From positions 1 through 64,000 of the forward strand of contig CANKZM010000012.1 of assembly GCA_947488305.1 (NCBI GenBank): a stretch of DNA of 64,000 nt. The letters run 5' to 3'. Shown here piece after piece: positions 52,911 through 62,043 of the stretch. The notes under the pieces are model-generated. The model made no database searches. It was given only the letters and a program-made list of their open reading frames with translations, and was not told the origin of the DNA. Source of the stretch: an uncultured Roseobacter sp. (GTDB taxonomy: Bacteria; Pseudomonadota; Alphaproteobacteria; Rhodobacterales; Rhodobacteraceae). Position 1 is the stretch's first letter, and the number at the start of each line of letters is the position of its first letter. The position numbers and the translations under genes are program-made.

Positions 52911-53870
52911 ATGATATATTTACCATCAGCCAACATGAACGAATTATCGAAACCTGATTTGCCGGCCCAGGCCGTGCGAAAGCAAAACGAATCACATTCG
53001 TTGTTGCACGAGATGATCCGCTCATTTACTACCTTGGCGCGAACATTAAATTTAACGCATGCAGTCAAAGAGTTGGGTAGTACGCGGCAGACACTGCGTC
53101 GCCACATCGCCCTTTTGGAGGAGATGAAGGGGGCCGAACTCTTCGTCGTCAAAGACCGTCAATACCATCTCACGGACGCCGGCCTGCGGGCCTTGCCAGA
53201 GGCCGAAGATATCCTGTCGAGGGGCAATTCATGGCTCAACCGTGACGTGGGTCATGTCGAGGGATTACAGCACCTGACAAAGGTGCTTCCCGATGGCTGG
53301 TACTTCCATCAACAGCAACGTCCAATCAGCGAAATCTGGACCTCCCACAGGCCCCTTTTTCGCGAAACCGTGAAGGCCTGGACGTTGGCGCAAGGGGAGC
53401 TGGAACACGAGGCGTTACAACACGTTCGCCCTTATTTTATGGTTTTTCGAGACTCGCCCCAAGGCTGGCTCAGCGTCGAAATCGGCGACGAGAACGCGTA
53501 TGTCTCGTGGTTCGGATGGTCGCGCGCGCGGAGCAGCATCGGTCGTGACGTGGGAAAAATGCCGGGCGGTGATGACTTCGCAAGACTGCTAAGTGCCCCA
53601 TTTGACGAGGTAAAATACACGCGAGGGTTGAGGGTAGACCATGTCTGTACGATGCTCCCGCGGGTCGAAAATGGCCCGATGGTACCATTGAGTTACCAGC
53701 GTTTGATGCTGGGCGGAACCTTCCCGGATGGGACATTTGCACTGCTATCTGTGGTCGAAAGATGTCATGAATTACGCATCGAAGGAGTGACCGAAGAGCA
53801 GGCCAGATTGATGCCAGAGGAGATGCTTACGGTCGAATTTCCGACCGGTCTAAAATACGAGCGCGAATAG
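52911..53870 (+). CDS. LysR-type helix-turn-helix protein with unusual C-terminus
   Basis: The 319-residue protein has a LysR-like N-terminal domain (FTTLARTLNLTHAVKELGST, RQTLRRHIALLEEMKGAELF, VVKDRQYHLTDAGLRALPEA). The C-terminal part does not show the usual LysR effector-domain motifs; instead it contains QHVRPYFMVFRDSPQGWLSV and ENAYVSWFGWSRARSSIGRD. I do not recognise this half. The start could also be ATG 52935 (MNELSKPDL), eight codons later. It is followed after 50 bp by the unknown gene at 53921, and the two are probably co-transcribed. Confidence 0.7.
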   Translation: MIYLPSANMNELSKPDLPAQAVRKQNESHSLLHEMIRSFTTLARTLNLTHAVKELGSTRQTLRRHIALLEEMKGAELFVVKDRQYHLTDAGLRALPEAEDILSRGNSWLNRDVGHVEGLQHLTKVLPDGWYFHQQQRPISEIWTSHRPLFRETVKAWTLAQGELEHEALQHVRPYFMVFRDSPQGWLSVEIGDENAYVSWFGWSRARSSIGRDVGKMPGGDDFARLLSAPFDEVKYTRGLRVDHVCTMLPRVENGPMVPLSYQRLMLGGTFPDGTFALLSVVERCHELRIEGVTEEQARLMPEEMLTVEFPTGLKYERE

Positions 53871-53920
53871 TTAATCTACTTTATAATCGGGATTCTGGAA
53901 ACAATCCGAGGAGAGCCCCG

Positions 53921-54637
53921 ATGACTATGCACGCGTTCAGTAATGACAACTTTTTTCGCGCTGCAAGTGCGGATATTCTGTCTCGCTACGAAGTCAAATT
54001 GACGATCGGGAGTGATTTTGAAGAGTATCGCGACTTACTTGCAGAAGGTAGACCAGACCATGTTCTGGGTGCACCATTCGATCCCGAATTGCACGATTTG
54101 AACGAACGTAACGCGTTTTGGATTGTTGGGCGCGACGCAAATGGCAAGATGATGCATGCGCAGGCCATGCGACTGCTGGATACTGGTTTCTCGTCTGTTG
54201 GCGAGTATTTCCGGTACAACTTCAAGAAGTTCCCGCCACCCGGCGTAGACATTGACTATAAGAGGTCGCGGTATCGTGCGGGTCCTGGCGCACAGCGCAT
54301 GAAAGGACGTGTCTGCTATCACGGCGAAGTCTGGATGGGTGGAGAGCCCGGCCAGTACCGTGGAAGCGGTCTTTCCTGCGTTCTGGGGCGGTTTGCCTTC
54401 ATGACAGCACTACAGCGACTGAAGCCGGATCACGTTGTCGGGTTCATGCTCAAGCCTGTTGCATTCAAAGGCTTCGCTGAGCGTCAGGGGTACATGCACG
54501 CCGAGCCAGGCGCATTGCGTTGGTATGCGCAGGGTGCTGAGACTCCGATGGAAACCTTTATGGTCTACATGAGTGACGAAGACATTCGTTTTGTGTTGGA
54601 TATGCCATTGAAAGAACTGGTCGCACTCGCGGCCTGA
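53921..54637 (+). CDS. Conserved-looking protein of unknown function
   Basis: I do not recognise this 238-residue protein. It has no signal peptide or membrane helix. It begins MTMHAFSNDNFFRAASADIL and has distinct segments: SRYEVKLTIGSDFEEYRDLL, NAFWIVGRDANGKMMHAQAM and VCYHGEVWMGGEPGQYRGSG. The order strand-strand-Gly-rich loop-helix (YRGSGLSCVLGRFAFMTALQ) and ERQGYMHAEPGALRWY near the end recall GNAT acetyltransferases, a weak guess. A CGAGGAGAG site precedes ATG 53921. It follows the LysR-like gene and precedes a bidirectional terminator. Confidence 0.65.
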   Translation: MTMHAFSNDNFFRAASADILSRYEVKLTIGSDFEEYRDLLAEGRPDHVLGAPFDPELHDLNERNAFWIVGRDANGKMMHAQAMRLLDTGFSSVGEYFRYNFKKFPPPGVDIDYKRSRYRAGPGAQRMKGRVCYHGEVWMGGEPGQYRGSGLSCVLGRFAFMTALQRLKPDHVVGFMLKPVAFKGFAERQGYMHAEPGALRWYAQGAETPMETFMVYMSDEDIRFVLDMPLKELVALAA

Positions 54638-54660
54638 TGTCTGTCGCCAAAACGAAAAAA

Positions 54661-54681
54661 GCCGCGGCTGCGCGCCGCGGC
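54661..54681. terminator. Bidirectional Rho-independent terminator between 53921 gene and pckA
   Basis: GCCGCGGC and GCCGCGGC pair in an 8-bp GC-only stem with loop TGCGC, flanked by AAAAAA on the left and TTTTT on the right. It can end the plus-strand message (stop 54637) and the minus-strand pckA message (stop 54703). Confidence 0.88.
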
Positions 54682-54702
54682 TTTTTCCGCAGGTGCGCGT
54701 GA

Positions 54703-56301
54703 TCAGCTGATTGCCGCAGCGCGCACGTCGTCATCGATAAATGGAAGATACTGCGCGAAGTTGTCCGAAAACATCTTTACCAGTTTGTCGGCCTGCCGGT
54801 CGTAGGCTTCGGGGTTGTCCCAAGTCCGGCGCGGATCCAGCAGGATGCTCGGGACACCGGTGACATCTACCGGCACGTCGAAACCGAAGTTCGGGTCTTT
54901 GCGGAACTCTCCATCGGCCAGTGACCCGTTCAGAGCGGCTGTGAGCAGCCCGCGCGTCGCCCTGATCGGCATGCGGCTGCCTGTCCCATAGGCGCCACCG
55001 GTCCAGCCGGTATTCACCAGCCAGCAGGTCGCACCATGCGTGGCGATTTTTTCCCGAAGCAGATTTCCATAAACTTCCGGGCGACGCGGCATGAACGGCG
55101 CGCCGAAACAGGTGGAGAATGTGGGTTCAGGTTCGGTAACCCCGCGTTCCGTTCCAGCGACCTTTGACGTGAAACCGGATAGGAAATGATACATCGCCTG
55201 TGCCGGCGTCAGCCGAGAGATTGGCGGAAGGACCCCAAACGCGTCGCAGGTCAACATGATGATGTTCTTCGGGTGACCGCCACGCGCGCTTGCCGATGCG
55301 TTAGATATATAGTGTAGCGGATATGCACAGCGCATGTTCGCCGTGAGACTGTCGTCTTCAAAGTCGAGATCCTTGGTCTCTTCATTGTAGACCATGTTTT
55401 CGATCACGGTGGCGAACTTCTCAGTGGTCGCGTAGATTTCCGGCTCTGCTTCCGGATTGAGGCTGATGGTTTTTGCGTAGCATCCGCCTTCGAAGTTGAA
55501 CGTGCCTGTATCGGACCAGCCGTGCTCGTCATCGCCGATCAAGGTGCGTGCGGGATCCGCGGAAAGGGTTGTTTTGCCCGTACCTGAAAGCCCAAAGAAG
55601 ACCGCAGTATCCACCGGGTTGCCGTTCGCATGGTTGGCCGAACAGTGCATCGGCATCACGCCCTTTTCGGGGAGCAGATAGTTCAGCAGGGTAAAAACCG
55701 ATTTCTTGTTCTCGCCTGCATATTCCGTACCGCCGATCAGGATAAGTTTCTTGTCGAAATTCATCGCAATGACCGTTTCAGACCTGCAATCGTGTTTTTT
55801 CGGATCTGCTTGAAAGCTCGGGCAGTTGATCACCGTGAAATCCGCGATGAAATCATCAAGGTCTTCGCGATCCGGGCGGCGCAGCATATGGCGTATGAAC
55901 AATCCATGCCACGCCAGTTCGGTTACCATTCGTACATTTATCGCGTGCTTCGGGTCTGCGCCGCCAACGAGATCCTGAACGAAAAAATCCCGTCCTTCCA
56001 TGTGGGCGAGCATGTCGGCATGCAGCTGGTCAAACCCTTCGGGCGACATCGCCGCATTGTTTTCCCACCAGATCGTGTCCGCAACGCTATCCGTTTTGAC
56101 GACGTGCTTGTCTTTTGGAGACCTGCCCGTGAATTTACCCGTCGTTACGAGAAATGCGCCACCCTTGCCGAGGTTTCCTTCCTCGCGGGCCAAGGCATAC
56201 TGGATCAGATCGGGCTCCATCAGGTTGTAATAGACAGTGCCAAGCCCTTTGATCCCTTGATCTTCGAGCCGAAAGTCCGGGTTCACCCGTCCATGTGTCA
56301 T
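54703..56301 (-). CDS. pckA: Phosphoenolpyruvate carboxykinase (ATP)
   Basis: The 532-residue enzyme converts oxaloacetate to PEP with ATP in gluconeogenesis. The kinase P-loop is [20 protein letters not shown], with GDDEHGW and the arginine/lysine region [30 protein letters not shown] near residue 60 binds substrate and [18 protein letters not shown] is conserved near residue 440. It is divergent from the ChvI gene, whose product regulates pckA in related Rhizobiales; here the 365-bp gap between them is the place to look for that control. Confidence 0.96.
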   Translation of the reverse strand: MTHGRVNPDFRLEDQGIKGLGTVYYNLMEPDLIQYALAREEGNLGKGGAFLVTTGKFTGRSPKDKHVVKTDSVADTIWWENNAAMSPEGFDQLHADMLAHMEGRDFFVQDLVGGADPKHAINVRMVTELAWHGLFIRHMLRRPDREDLDDFIADFTVINCPSFQADPKKHDCRSETVIAMNFDKKLILIGGTEYAGENKKSVFTLLNYLLPEKGVMPMHCSANHANGNPVDTAVFFGLSGTGKTTLSADPARTLIGDDEHGWSDTGTFNFEGGCYAKTISLNPEAEPEIYATTEKFATVIENMVYNEETKDLDFEDDSLTANMRCAYPLHYISNASASARGGHPKNIIMLTCDAFGVLPPISRLTPAQAMYHFLSGFTSKVAGTERGVTEPEPTFSTCFGAPFMPRRPEVYGNLLREKIATHGATCWLVNTGWTGGAYGTGSRMPIRATRGLLTAALNGSLADGEFRKDPNFGFDVPVDVTGVPSILLDPRRTWDNPEAYDRQADKLVKMFSDNFAQYLPFIDDDVRAAAIS

Positions 56302-56666
56302 TTACTCTTCTCCTGTATACCCGCCGGGAGCGGATCATTAAGGACGAGGGCCGCGTGCCCGCGCCTACTGCGTGGTCCTTAACATGACGTTTTACGCGGT
56401 GAACAGGACGCTTTTGGCAGTTAGCGCCATCATGGTCATCTTTGTCGCGGAGAGCCGCTCGATGTCTCCAAAGCAATGCAAATTGTGTCGTCAATAATGT
56501 CCATAGATGGGCAACAATGTGCGGCAATTTAGCCATTCGTAACCAAATTCTGACCCAATTCCATGCGAGTAATGTGCTGATTCGCACTTAAGGATTGATT
56601 CGGTGGGGTGTTCGATGGTGAATGCACCAAAAAACAAGAAACACGAGCAGTACAAGGAAACGGGAT
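56302..56666. other. 365-bp divergent promoter region between pckA and chvI
   Basis: No gene is seen. The gap holds both promoters. A frame open from 56622 that continues into chvI is not used since ATG 56667 follows GGAAACGGG and starts the receiver domain exactly. Confidence 0.5.
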
Positions 56667-57368
56667 ATGTCTAAGATCGCTCTTGTTGATGATGACAGGA
56701 ATATTCTGACGTCTGTTTCGATGACACTCGAAGCAGAAGGCTTCGAAGTCGAAACATACAATGATGGCCAGGCGGCTTTGGACGCCTTTAATAAAAAACT
56801 TCCAGATATGGCTGTTCTGGACATTAAGATGCCAAGAATGGACGGAATGGATCTACTCCAACGTCTACGTCAGAAGACAGCCATGCCGGTTATTTTCCTG
56901 ACATCAAAAGACGATGAAATCGACGAAGTTCTCGGCCTTCGGATGGGCGCGGACGATTACGTCAAAAAACCGTTTTCACAGCGCTTACTGGTGGAACGCA
57001 TTCGTGCGCTACTGCGCCGTCAGGACGCCGTCGCGGGCGATGTCGTCGCCGACAGCGAAGAGACAAAAGTGATGGAACGGGGCGATTTGCGCATGGATCC
57101 GTTGCGTCATGCCGTGAGCTGGAAGGGCAAGGATGTGTCGCTGACAGTGACCGAATTCCTGCTGCTGCAAGCACTTGCACAACGCCCGGGCTTCGTGAAG
57201 TCTCGCGACCAGTTGATGGATGTCGCCTACGACGACCAAGTCTATGTCGATGACCGTACAATCGACAGCCATATCAAGCGACTTCGCAAGAAGATGCGCA
57301 CAGCCGATACAGAGTTCTCCGCGATTGAGACCCTCTACGGTATCGGATACAGGTACAACGAAGAATAA
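56667..57368 (+). CDS. chvI: ChvI-type response regulator
   Basis: The 233-residue OmpR-type regulator has a receiver domain with the acidic pocket in [15 protein letters not shown] and phospho-Asp in [13 protein letters not shown] (near residue 52), FLTSKDDE and Lys in [11 protein letters not shown] winged-helix C-terminal domain follows ([20 protein letters not shown], then [17 protein letters not shown]). In alphaproteobacteria ChvI controls envelope, acid and central metabolism genes. It is followed by its sensor kinase. Confidence 0.93.
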   Translation: MSKIALVDDDRNILTSVSMTLEAEGFEVETYNDGQAALDAFNKKLPDMAVLDIKMPRMDGMDLLQRLRQKTAMPVIFLTSKDDEIDEVLGLRMGADDYVKKPFSQRLLVERIRALLRRQDAVAGDVVADSEETKVMERGDLRMDPLRHAVSWKGKDVSLTVTEFLLLQALAQRPGFVKSRDQLMDVAYDDQVYVDDRTIDSHIKRLRKKMRTADTEFSAIETLYGIGYRYNEE

Positions 57369-57398
57369 ATTTCCGTGGCTTTGGCCTAGGGGGCTTTT

Positions 57399-59096
57399 GT
57401 GCGGGATACAACCCCACCTTCTTCCCAGGACGGTGATGTCCTTCTGGGTGATGATTGGGTGGCACCTGATAGTGCCGCCGCAAGTGAAATGCGTGTTTCG
57501 CGAGAGCGCCGCGGCTTGATGTCGTTGCGCTCTTCGCCGCTGACGCGCAAAATTATCACGCTGAACCTCATCGCGCTGGTGTTTCTTTTCTCCGGCATCG
57601 TTTACCTGAATTCGTCACGCGACGCTCTGACGTTTCAGCGGGCCGCGTCCCTGGTCTCTGAGGCGGAGTTGATCGCGGATGTGATCGAAGTCCAGTTGCC
57701 GGCCGGCGCTCCGGTGAACCTGGCAACAGGCGATGGCGTTGACATTAATGGCACGCTTTCGGACTTGGATCTGCGGCGTGGCGTCGAGGTATTTGTCTAC
57801 GATCAATCCAAAATTCTGATAGCTAATACCGAAGGCAGACTGTCGGCAGCGCAGGCTGCGCATGACACGGGTGGGCATACCTTCATTACCGATGCTTTGA
57901 CGTGGGTTTGGGCTGCGGTATCCGCTCCCTTCAGTCAAAATGATGTGCCCGACCAGACACCATTGAGCCAGAAGTTTAAATCAATGGTGGACAGGAGCCT
58001 ATCGGAAGGGACCCAATTCTATAATGAATCCGATACTTCCGGGGGGGCGCTGTACACGGTCGTGACGCCGATACTGCAAAGTGATCGCTCAATAGGTGCG
58101 GTCGCGGTCGCCACGGCTGCCGGTGAAATCGACAACCTTGTCCGCGGTGAGCGAGAGCGCGTATTGCAGATGTTTCTGATTGCAACGCTTGTCTCTGTGG
58201 GGCTCAGTCTTGTTCTGGCGTCGACAATTGCAAACCCCCTGGCAGATCTCGCGGCTGCAGCTGAACTGGGGCGGGACAAAAACGCCCGAAAAATGAACCC
58301 GGGTCGTATTCGTATTCCTGACCTGACGGCAAGACCCGATGAAATCGGTCGGCTCAGCGGCGCGCTGCGGGGGATGATTTCTGCCCTGTATAATCGGATT
58401 GATGGAAACGAGCAGTTCGCAGCAGATGTAGCGCATGAAATCAAGAACCCGCTGGCGTCTTTGAGATCAGCCGTAGGAACGCTGCGGATGGTTCATCGGG
58501 ACGATCAACGGGAAAAGCTTTTGGATGTCATTGATCACGACGTGCGGCGTCTTGATCGTCTGGTAAGTGACATCTCGAATGCCTCCCGCTTGGACAGTGA
58601 GTTGGTCAAGGAAGAAGAAGAGCCATTCGATGTCTTGTCCACCTTGTCAAACCTTGGGCAATACCTTGGTGAAGATGCCCGTGGGAAAGGTATCGATTTC
58701 ATTACGGATCTTCCCGGATCACCGATCGTTGTCCACGGATTAGAAGCGCGCCTCGCGCAGGTTTTTGTCAACCTGATCACAAATGCGATCTCGTTTTGCG
58801 AGGATGGCGATGCCATTCGCATCTGGGCGCGTAAGAAGGAGAGCCGGGTATTGATCGTCGTGGAAGACACAGGCCCTGGCATACCGGACCAAGCTCTTTC
58901 AAAGATTTTCAAACGGTTTTATTCGCAAAGACCTGATGAGCACTTTGGCAACAACTCTGGTCTGGGTCTCGCGATTTCAAAGCAGATTGTTGAGGCGCAT
59001 GGTGGCGTAATCTGGGCTGAGAACATCCGCCCGACCGAAGCAGATATCACCTCAGAACCGCTTGGCGCGCGATTTGTCGTCGGCCTGCCAATCTGA
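57399..59096 (+). CDS. chvG: ChvG-type sensor histidine kinase
   Basis: The 565-residue protein (GTG start) has an N-terminal cytosolic leader, two membrane helices (ITLNLIALVFLFSGIVYLNS near 54-73 and MFLIATLVSVGLSLVLASTI near 250-269) around a periplasmic sensor, a HAMP domain and the kinase core. The phospho-His is in FAADVAHEIKNPLASLRSAV; the ATP lid shows NLITNAISFCEDGD, VVEDTGPGIPDQAL and GNNSGLGLAISKQIVEAHGG. It phosphorylates ChvI. Downstream lie hprK and rapZ. Confidence 0.93.
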   Translation: MRDTTPPSSQDGDVLLGDDWVAPDSAAASEMRVSRERRGLMSLRSSPLTRKIITLNLIALVFLFSGIVYLNSSRDALTFQRAASLVSEAELIADVIEVQLPAGAPVNLATGDGVDINGTLSDLDLRRGVEVFVYDQSKILIANTEGRLSAAQAAHDTGGHTFITDALTWVWAAVSAPFSQNDVPDQTPLSQKFKSMVDRSLSEGTQFYNESDTSGGALYTVVTPILQSDRSIGAVAVATAAGEIDNLVRGERERVLQMFLIATLVSVGLSLVLASTIANPLADLAAAAELGRDKNARKMNPGRIRIPDLTARPDEIGRLSGALRGMISALYNRIDGNEQFAADVAHEIKNPLASLRSAVGTLRMVHRDDQREKLLDVIDHDVRRLDRLVSDISNASRLDSELVKEEEEPFDVLSTLSNLGQYLGEDARGKGIDFITDLPGSPIVVHGLEARLAQVFVNLITNAISFCEDGDAIRIWARKKESRVLIVVEDTGPGIPDQALSKIFKRFYSQRPDEHFGNNSGLGLAISKQIVEAHGGVIWAENIRPTEADITSEPLGARFVVGLPI

Positions 59097-59116
59097 GGAA
59101 TGGAGACCAGACAATC

Positions 59117-59554
59117 GTGGACAAAAGCCGGGTGAGCCAGATCGTCCATGCAAGTTGCGTTAGTCTGGATAGTAAGGCCGTATTAATCCGTGGCGCATCC
59201 GGGAGCGGAAAGTCGGCACTGGCGCTCCAGTTGATGGCGCTGGGCGCATCACTAGTCGCAGATGACCGCACAGTTCTCTGTCCCTCTGACGGAGCTCTTG
59301 TTGCCTCTGCACCACCTGAACTTCTGGGGCTTATCGAAGCGCGCGGGGTTGGCATCTTGCGAGCGGCGGCTTCTGTGTCAAGCGAGATTGTGCTTGTCGT
59401 TGACCTGGATCGACAGGAACTGAAACGGTTTCCGCAAAGACATGATGTTGAGATCTGTGGTTTTCAGGTTCCTTGTCTTCACAAAATCGAAGGTACCTAT
59501 TTCCCTGCGGCTATTCTGCAATATCTCAAGGCGGGAAGGCAGGATCCATCATGA
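59117..59554 (+). CDS. hprK: HPr kinase/phosphorylase, short alphaproteobacterial form
   Basis: The 145-residue protein (GTG start) holds only the catalytic domain: P-loop GASGSGKSALALQLM at residues 26-40, VADDRTVL with the Asp pair, and EARGVGILRAA with the HPrK signature core. The N-terminal domain of Gram-positive HprK is missing, as usual in alphaproteobacteria. It phosphorylates a serine of HPr. Its stop overlaps rapZ by 4 bp (ATGA). Confidence 0.9.
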   Translation: MDKSRVSQIVHASCVSLDSKAVLIRGASGSGKSALALQLMALGASLVADDRTVLCPSDGALVASAPPELLGLIEARGVGILRAAASVSSEIVLVVDLDRQELKRFPQRHDVEICGFQVPCLHKIEGTYFPAAILQYLKAGRQDPS

Positions 59555-60429
59555 CAGACACTGACAGTTCAGCGCGGCGCATCGTACTCGTGACCGGTCC
59601 TTCTGGCGCTGGTCGATCGAGCGCGTTGAAGGTTTTGGAGGACTCAGGGTTCGAGGTCGTCGACAATTTGCCCCTCAGGTTACTACCGACCCTGATCGAA
59701 ACAGCGCGGCGGGACAACCATATCGCGCTGGGTATCGATCCGCGTAACCGCGATTTCTCGACCATAGGCGTGATGGATGCTTTGGGGCAATTAGCGGGAC
59801 AGCCCGGCCTCGCGCCGGAGCTTCTTTATCTGGATTGCACAACCGAAGTACTTCTGCGGCGGTATTCAGAAACCCGCCGCCGCCACCCGTTGGCCCCCGA
59901 AGACCGGCCTTCTGAAGGCATAATGCGCGAACTTGAAATGCTGGGGCCGCTACGTGCTCGCGCCGATGTTCTGATTGATACCAGCGATCTGAACGTGCAT
60001 CAGCTCAAGACACAGGTCGAACATTGGTTTGCACCCGATGGGCAACGTCATCTGAGCGTTTCGGTCCAGTCGTTTTCGTATAAGCGTGGGCTACCGCGCA
60101 GTGTCGATATGGTCTTCGACTGCCGGTTTCTGGCGAATCCCTATTGGGAGCCAGCTTTGCGATCCCTCAACGGCACGGATGAAGACGTGGTCAGTTATGT
60201 CAAAGAGGACCCGCGCTATGCGGAGTTTTCGCAAAAAGTGCTCGATTTGAGCCTCCTTTTGCTGCCGGCTTATCGCGATGAGGGAAAGTCATACCTTTCT
60301 ATCGCCTTCGGGTGTACCGGCGGGCAACATCGCTCTGTAGTTATGGCACAAGAGCATGCTTTGCAGCTTGCAGAAGCGGGTTGGCAGGTGTCAATTAGGC
60401 ATCGCGAGCTAGACCTGCGCAAGCACTGA
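59551..60429 (+). CDS. rapZ: RapZ-family RNase adapter / nucleotide-binding protein
   Basis: The 292-residue protein has an N-terminal P-loop (GPSGAGRSSALKVLEDSGFE, residues 16-35), the NLPLRLLPTLIE stretch, and a C-terminal domain with FSYKRGLPRSVDMVFDCRFL, FGCTGGQHRSVVMAQEHALQ. In E. coli RapZ guides RNase E to a small RNA; in alphaproteobacteria the role is less clear, and its place beside hprK and the PTS genes suggests carbon or cell-wall sensing. Confidence 0.92.
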   Translation: MTDTDSSARRIVLVTGPSGAGRSSALKVLEDSGFEVVDNLPLRLLPTLIETARRDNHIALGIDPRNRDFSTIGVMDALGQLAGQPGLAPELLYLDCTTEVLLRRYSETRRRHPLAPEDRPSEGIMRELEMLGPLRARADVLIDTSDLNVHQLKTQVEHWFAPDGQRHLSVSVQSFSYKRGLPRSVDMVFDCRFLANPYWEPALRSLNGTDEDVVSYVKEDPRYAEFSQKVLDLSLLLLPAYRDEGKSYLSIAFGCTGGQHRSVVMAQEHALQLAEAGWQVSIRHRELDLRKH

Positions 60430-60441
60430 AGAGGTAATGAG

Positions 60442-60834
60442 TTGATCGGGATTGTCATCGTCGCACATGGAGGCCTCGCCAGAGAGTATCTCGCGGCGAT
60501 AGAACATGTGGTCGGAGTGCAACATGGGATAAGGGCGATTTCAATTGACGCGGATCACGACCGACAAGCGAAAGAACGCGAGATTTGCGAAGCCGCCGAC
60601 GCCGTGGACCAGGGACAGGGCGTTGTATTGGTCACCGATTTGTTTGGTGGATCGCCGTCGAACCTCAGCCTTCTAGCTTGTCGCCCGGGTGATCGACGCA
60701 TCCTTTACGGTGCAAACTTGCCGATGCTGATAAAACTCGCAAAAAGCCGCCAAAAACCGGTATCCGATGCGGTGCGGGCCGCTATGGAAGCAGGCAAAAA
60801 GTATATAGATTCCCAGAATATTAGCCCGGAATAA
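60442..60834 (+). CDS. PTS sugar transporter subunit IIA, mannose type
   Basis: The 130-residue protein (TTG start, after GAGGTA) shows the EIIA-Man fold: IGIVIVAHGGLAREYLAAIE with the phospho-His at residue 9, and GVVLVTDLFGGSPSNLSLLA. There is no EIIB or EIIC gene nearby, so it is likely part of a regulatory, not transporting, PTS. It lies between rapZ and the HPr gene, all in one direction. Confidence 0.92.
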   Translation: MIGIVIVAHGGLAREYLAAIEHVVGVQHGIRAISIDADHDRQAKEREICEAADAVDQGQGVVLVTDLFGGSPSNLSLLACRPGDRRILYGANLPMLIKLAKSRQKPVSDAVRAAMEAGKKYIDSQNISPE

Positions 60835-60849
60835 GCAAGGCACCATGTG

Positions 60850-61119
60850 ATGACTAAATGCACCCTCGAAATCGTTAATTTAAAGGGCCTCCATGCGCGG
60901 GCATCGGCAAAACTGGTAGAGGTTGTCGAAGGATTTGACGCGAGTGCGGAAGTATCAAAAGATGGCATGTCCGCTTCCGGAGACAGCATTATGGGGCTTT
61001 TGATGTTGGCAGCCTCTCAGGGAAGCTTTATTGACGTAGAAACAACTGGGCCCGACGCTGATGCGCTTGCGGAAGCCGTAACAGCGTTGGTCGCGAACAA
61101 GTTCGGGGAAGACGATTAG
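60850..61119 (+). CDS. ptsH: HPr family phosphocarrier protein
   Basis: The 89-residue protein has His-15 in LKGLHARASAKLVEVVEG, which takes phosphate from enzyme I, and the regulatory serine in ASGDSIMGLLMLAASQG, the HprK target. ATG 60850 is used; an adjoining GTG at 60847 is in frame. Enzyme I is not in the window. Confidence 0.93.
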   Translation: MTKCTLEIVNLKGLHARASAKLVEVVEGFDASAEVSKDGMSASGDSIMGLLMLAASQGSFIDVETTGPDADALAEAVTALVANKFGEDD

Positions 61120-61161
61120 GTCATTGTGTCCCCCCGGGAGTAAGGCTTAGGGGATGTTCTC

Positions 61162-62040
61162 GTGGTAGAAGGCGCATCTGAAATTGGCGTAGATCAGAAG
61201 GCAAAGCCGGTAGACTTCACCAAGTACGATCGAAGTTCGATCTCCTACGCCTCCACCTTTGAAGACCCGTGGAAAGCTGGTTTTATTCGTGTGGTCGAAG
61301 CTTTTACCGGAAAGCTGACCATCCTACGGCTTGTGCGCGAGTTTGAGCGCAGGGGCGCTCCCCAAGGGCAGGCCTTTTGGCGGGCTGCGTTGGACGTCAT
61401 GGGGATCGAGCTGCAAACTCCGCAATATCAGTTGGACCGCATTCCGAAAGAGGGGCCGCTGATTGTCGTATCGAACCATCCGCATGGGATGGTTGATGGT
61501 ATGATCTTTGCCGATTTGATAGGACGTGTCCGGCCCGATTACCGCATTTTGACACGCTCGCTTTTGACCGTGATCGATGAAGTGGCGGGCTCCTACATGA
61601 TCCCGGTGCCATTCCCGCACGACCCGGACGCACAGCGAAAAGGCGTCGAAATGCGCGCGCGCGCGATGCAGCATCTCAAAGATGGTGGCGTTGTTGCGCT
61701 GTTTCCCTCAGGGGGCGTAGCTGCTTCTGAAACCTTCTTTGGCCCAGCGGTTGAGGGAGAGTGGAATGTGTTTACAGCCAAGATGATCCGTCGGTCGGGC
61801 GCGACCGTTTTGCCGATCAAGTTCCAGGGGCAGAATTCTCGGGCCTACCAGATTGCCAACCAACTCTCACCAATGCTGCGGCAAGGTCTACTGCTGCATG
61901 AAATCGTGCATTCCCTGAATAAACCCCAAGCGCCCGTCGTAGGTCATCCATTGGCAAACGAGGATCTGGCGAAATGGGCGGATGACCCGCGTGGTTTCAT
62001 GGCGTGGCTACGGGAGCATACCTTGTCTCTCAAAGACTGA
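61162..62040 (+). CDS. Lysophospholipid acyltransferase family protein
   Basis: The 292-residue protein (GTG start) has the PlsC-like signature in a variant form, SNHPHGMVDGMIFADL (the catalytic His and Asp of NH-Pxxx-D type), then a second block LFPSGGVAASETFFGPAVEG and IPVPFPHDPD. Such hemolysin-like acyltransferases act on lysophospholipids or lyso-ornithine lipids at the inner membrane. The exact acceptor is not known. It converges on the hydroxybutyryl-CoA dehydrogenase gene with a 3-bp gap. Confidence 0.85.
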   Translation: MVEGASEIGVDQKAKPVDFTKYDRSSISYASTFEDPWKAGFIRVVEAFTGKLTILRLVREFERRGAPQGQAFWRAALDVMGIELQTPQYQLDRIPKEGPLIVVSNHPHGMVDGMIFADLIGRVRPDYRILTRSLLTVIDEVAGSYMIPVPFPHDPDAQRKGVEMRARAMQHLKDGGVVALFPSGGVAASETFFGPAVEGEWNVFTAKMIRRSGATVLPIKFQGQNSRAYQIANQLSPMLRQGLLLHEIVHSLNKPQAPVVGHPLANEDLAKWADDPRGFMAWLREHTLSLKD

Positions 62041-62043
62041 TGT

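Noticed and set aside
59117-59554. Truncated HPr kinase
   Set aside because: The short form with only the catalytic domain is normal for alphaproteobacteria, and the P-loop and signature are intact.
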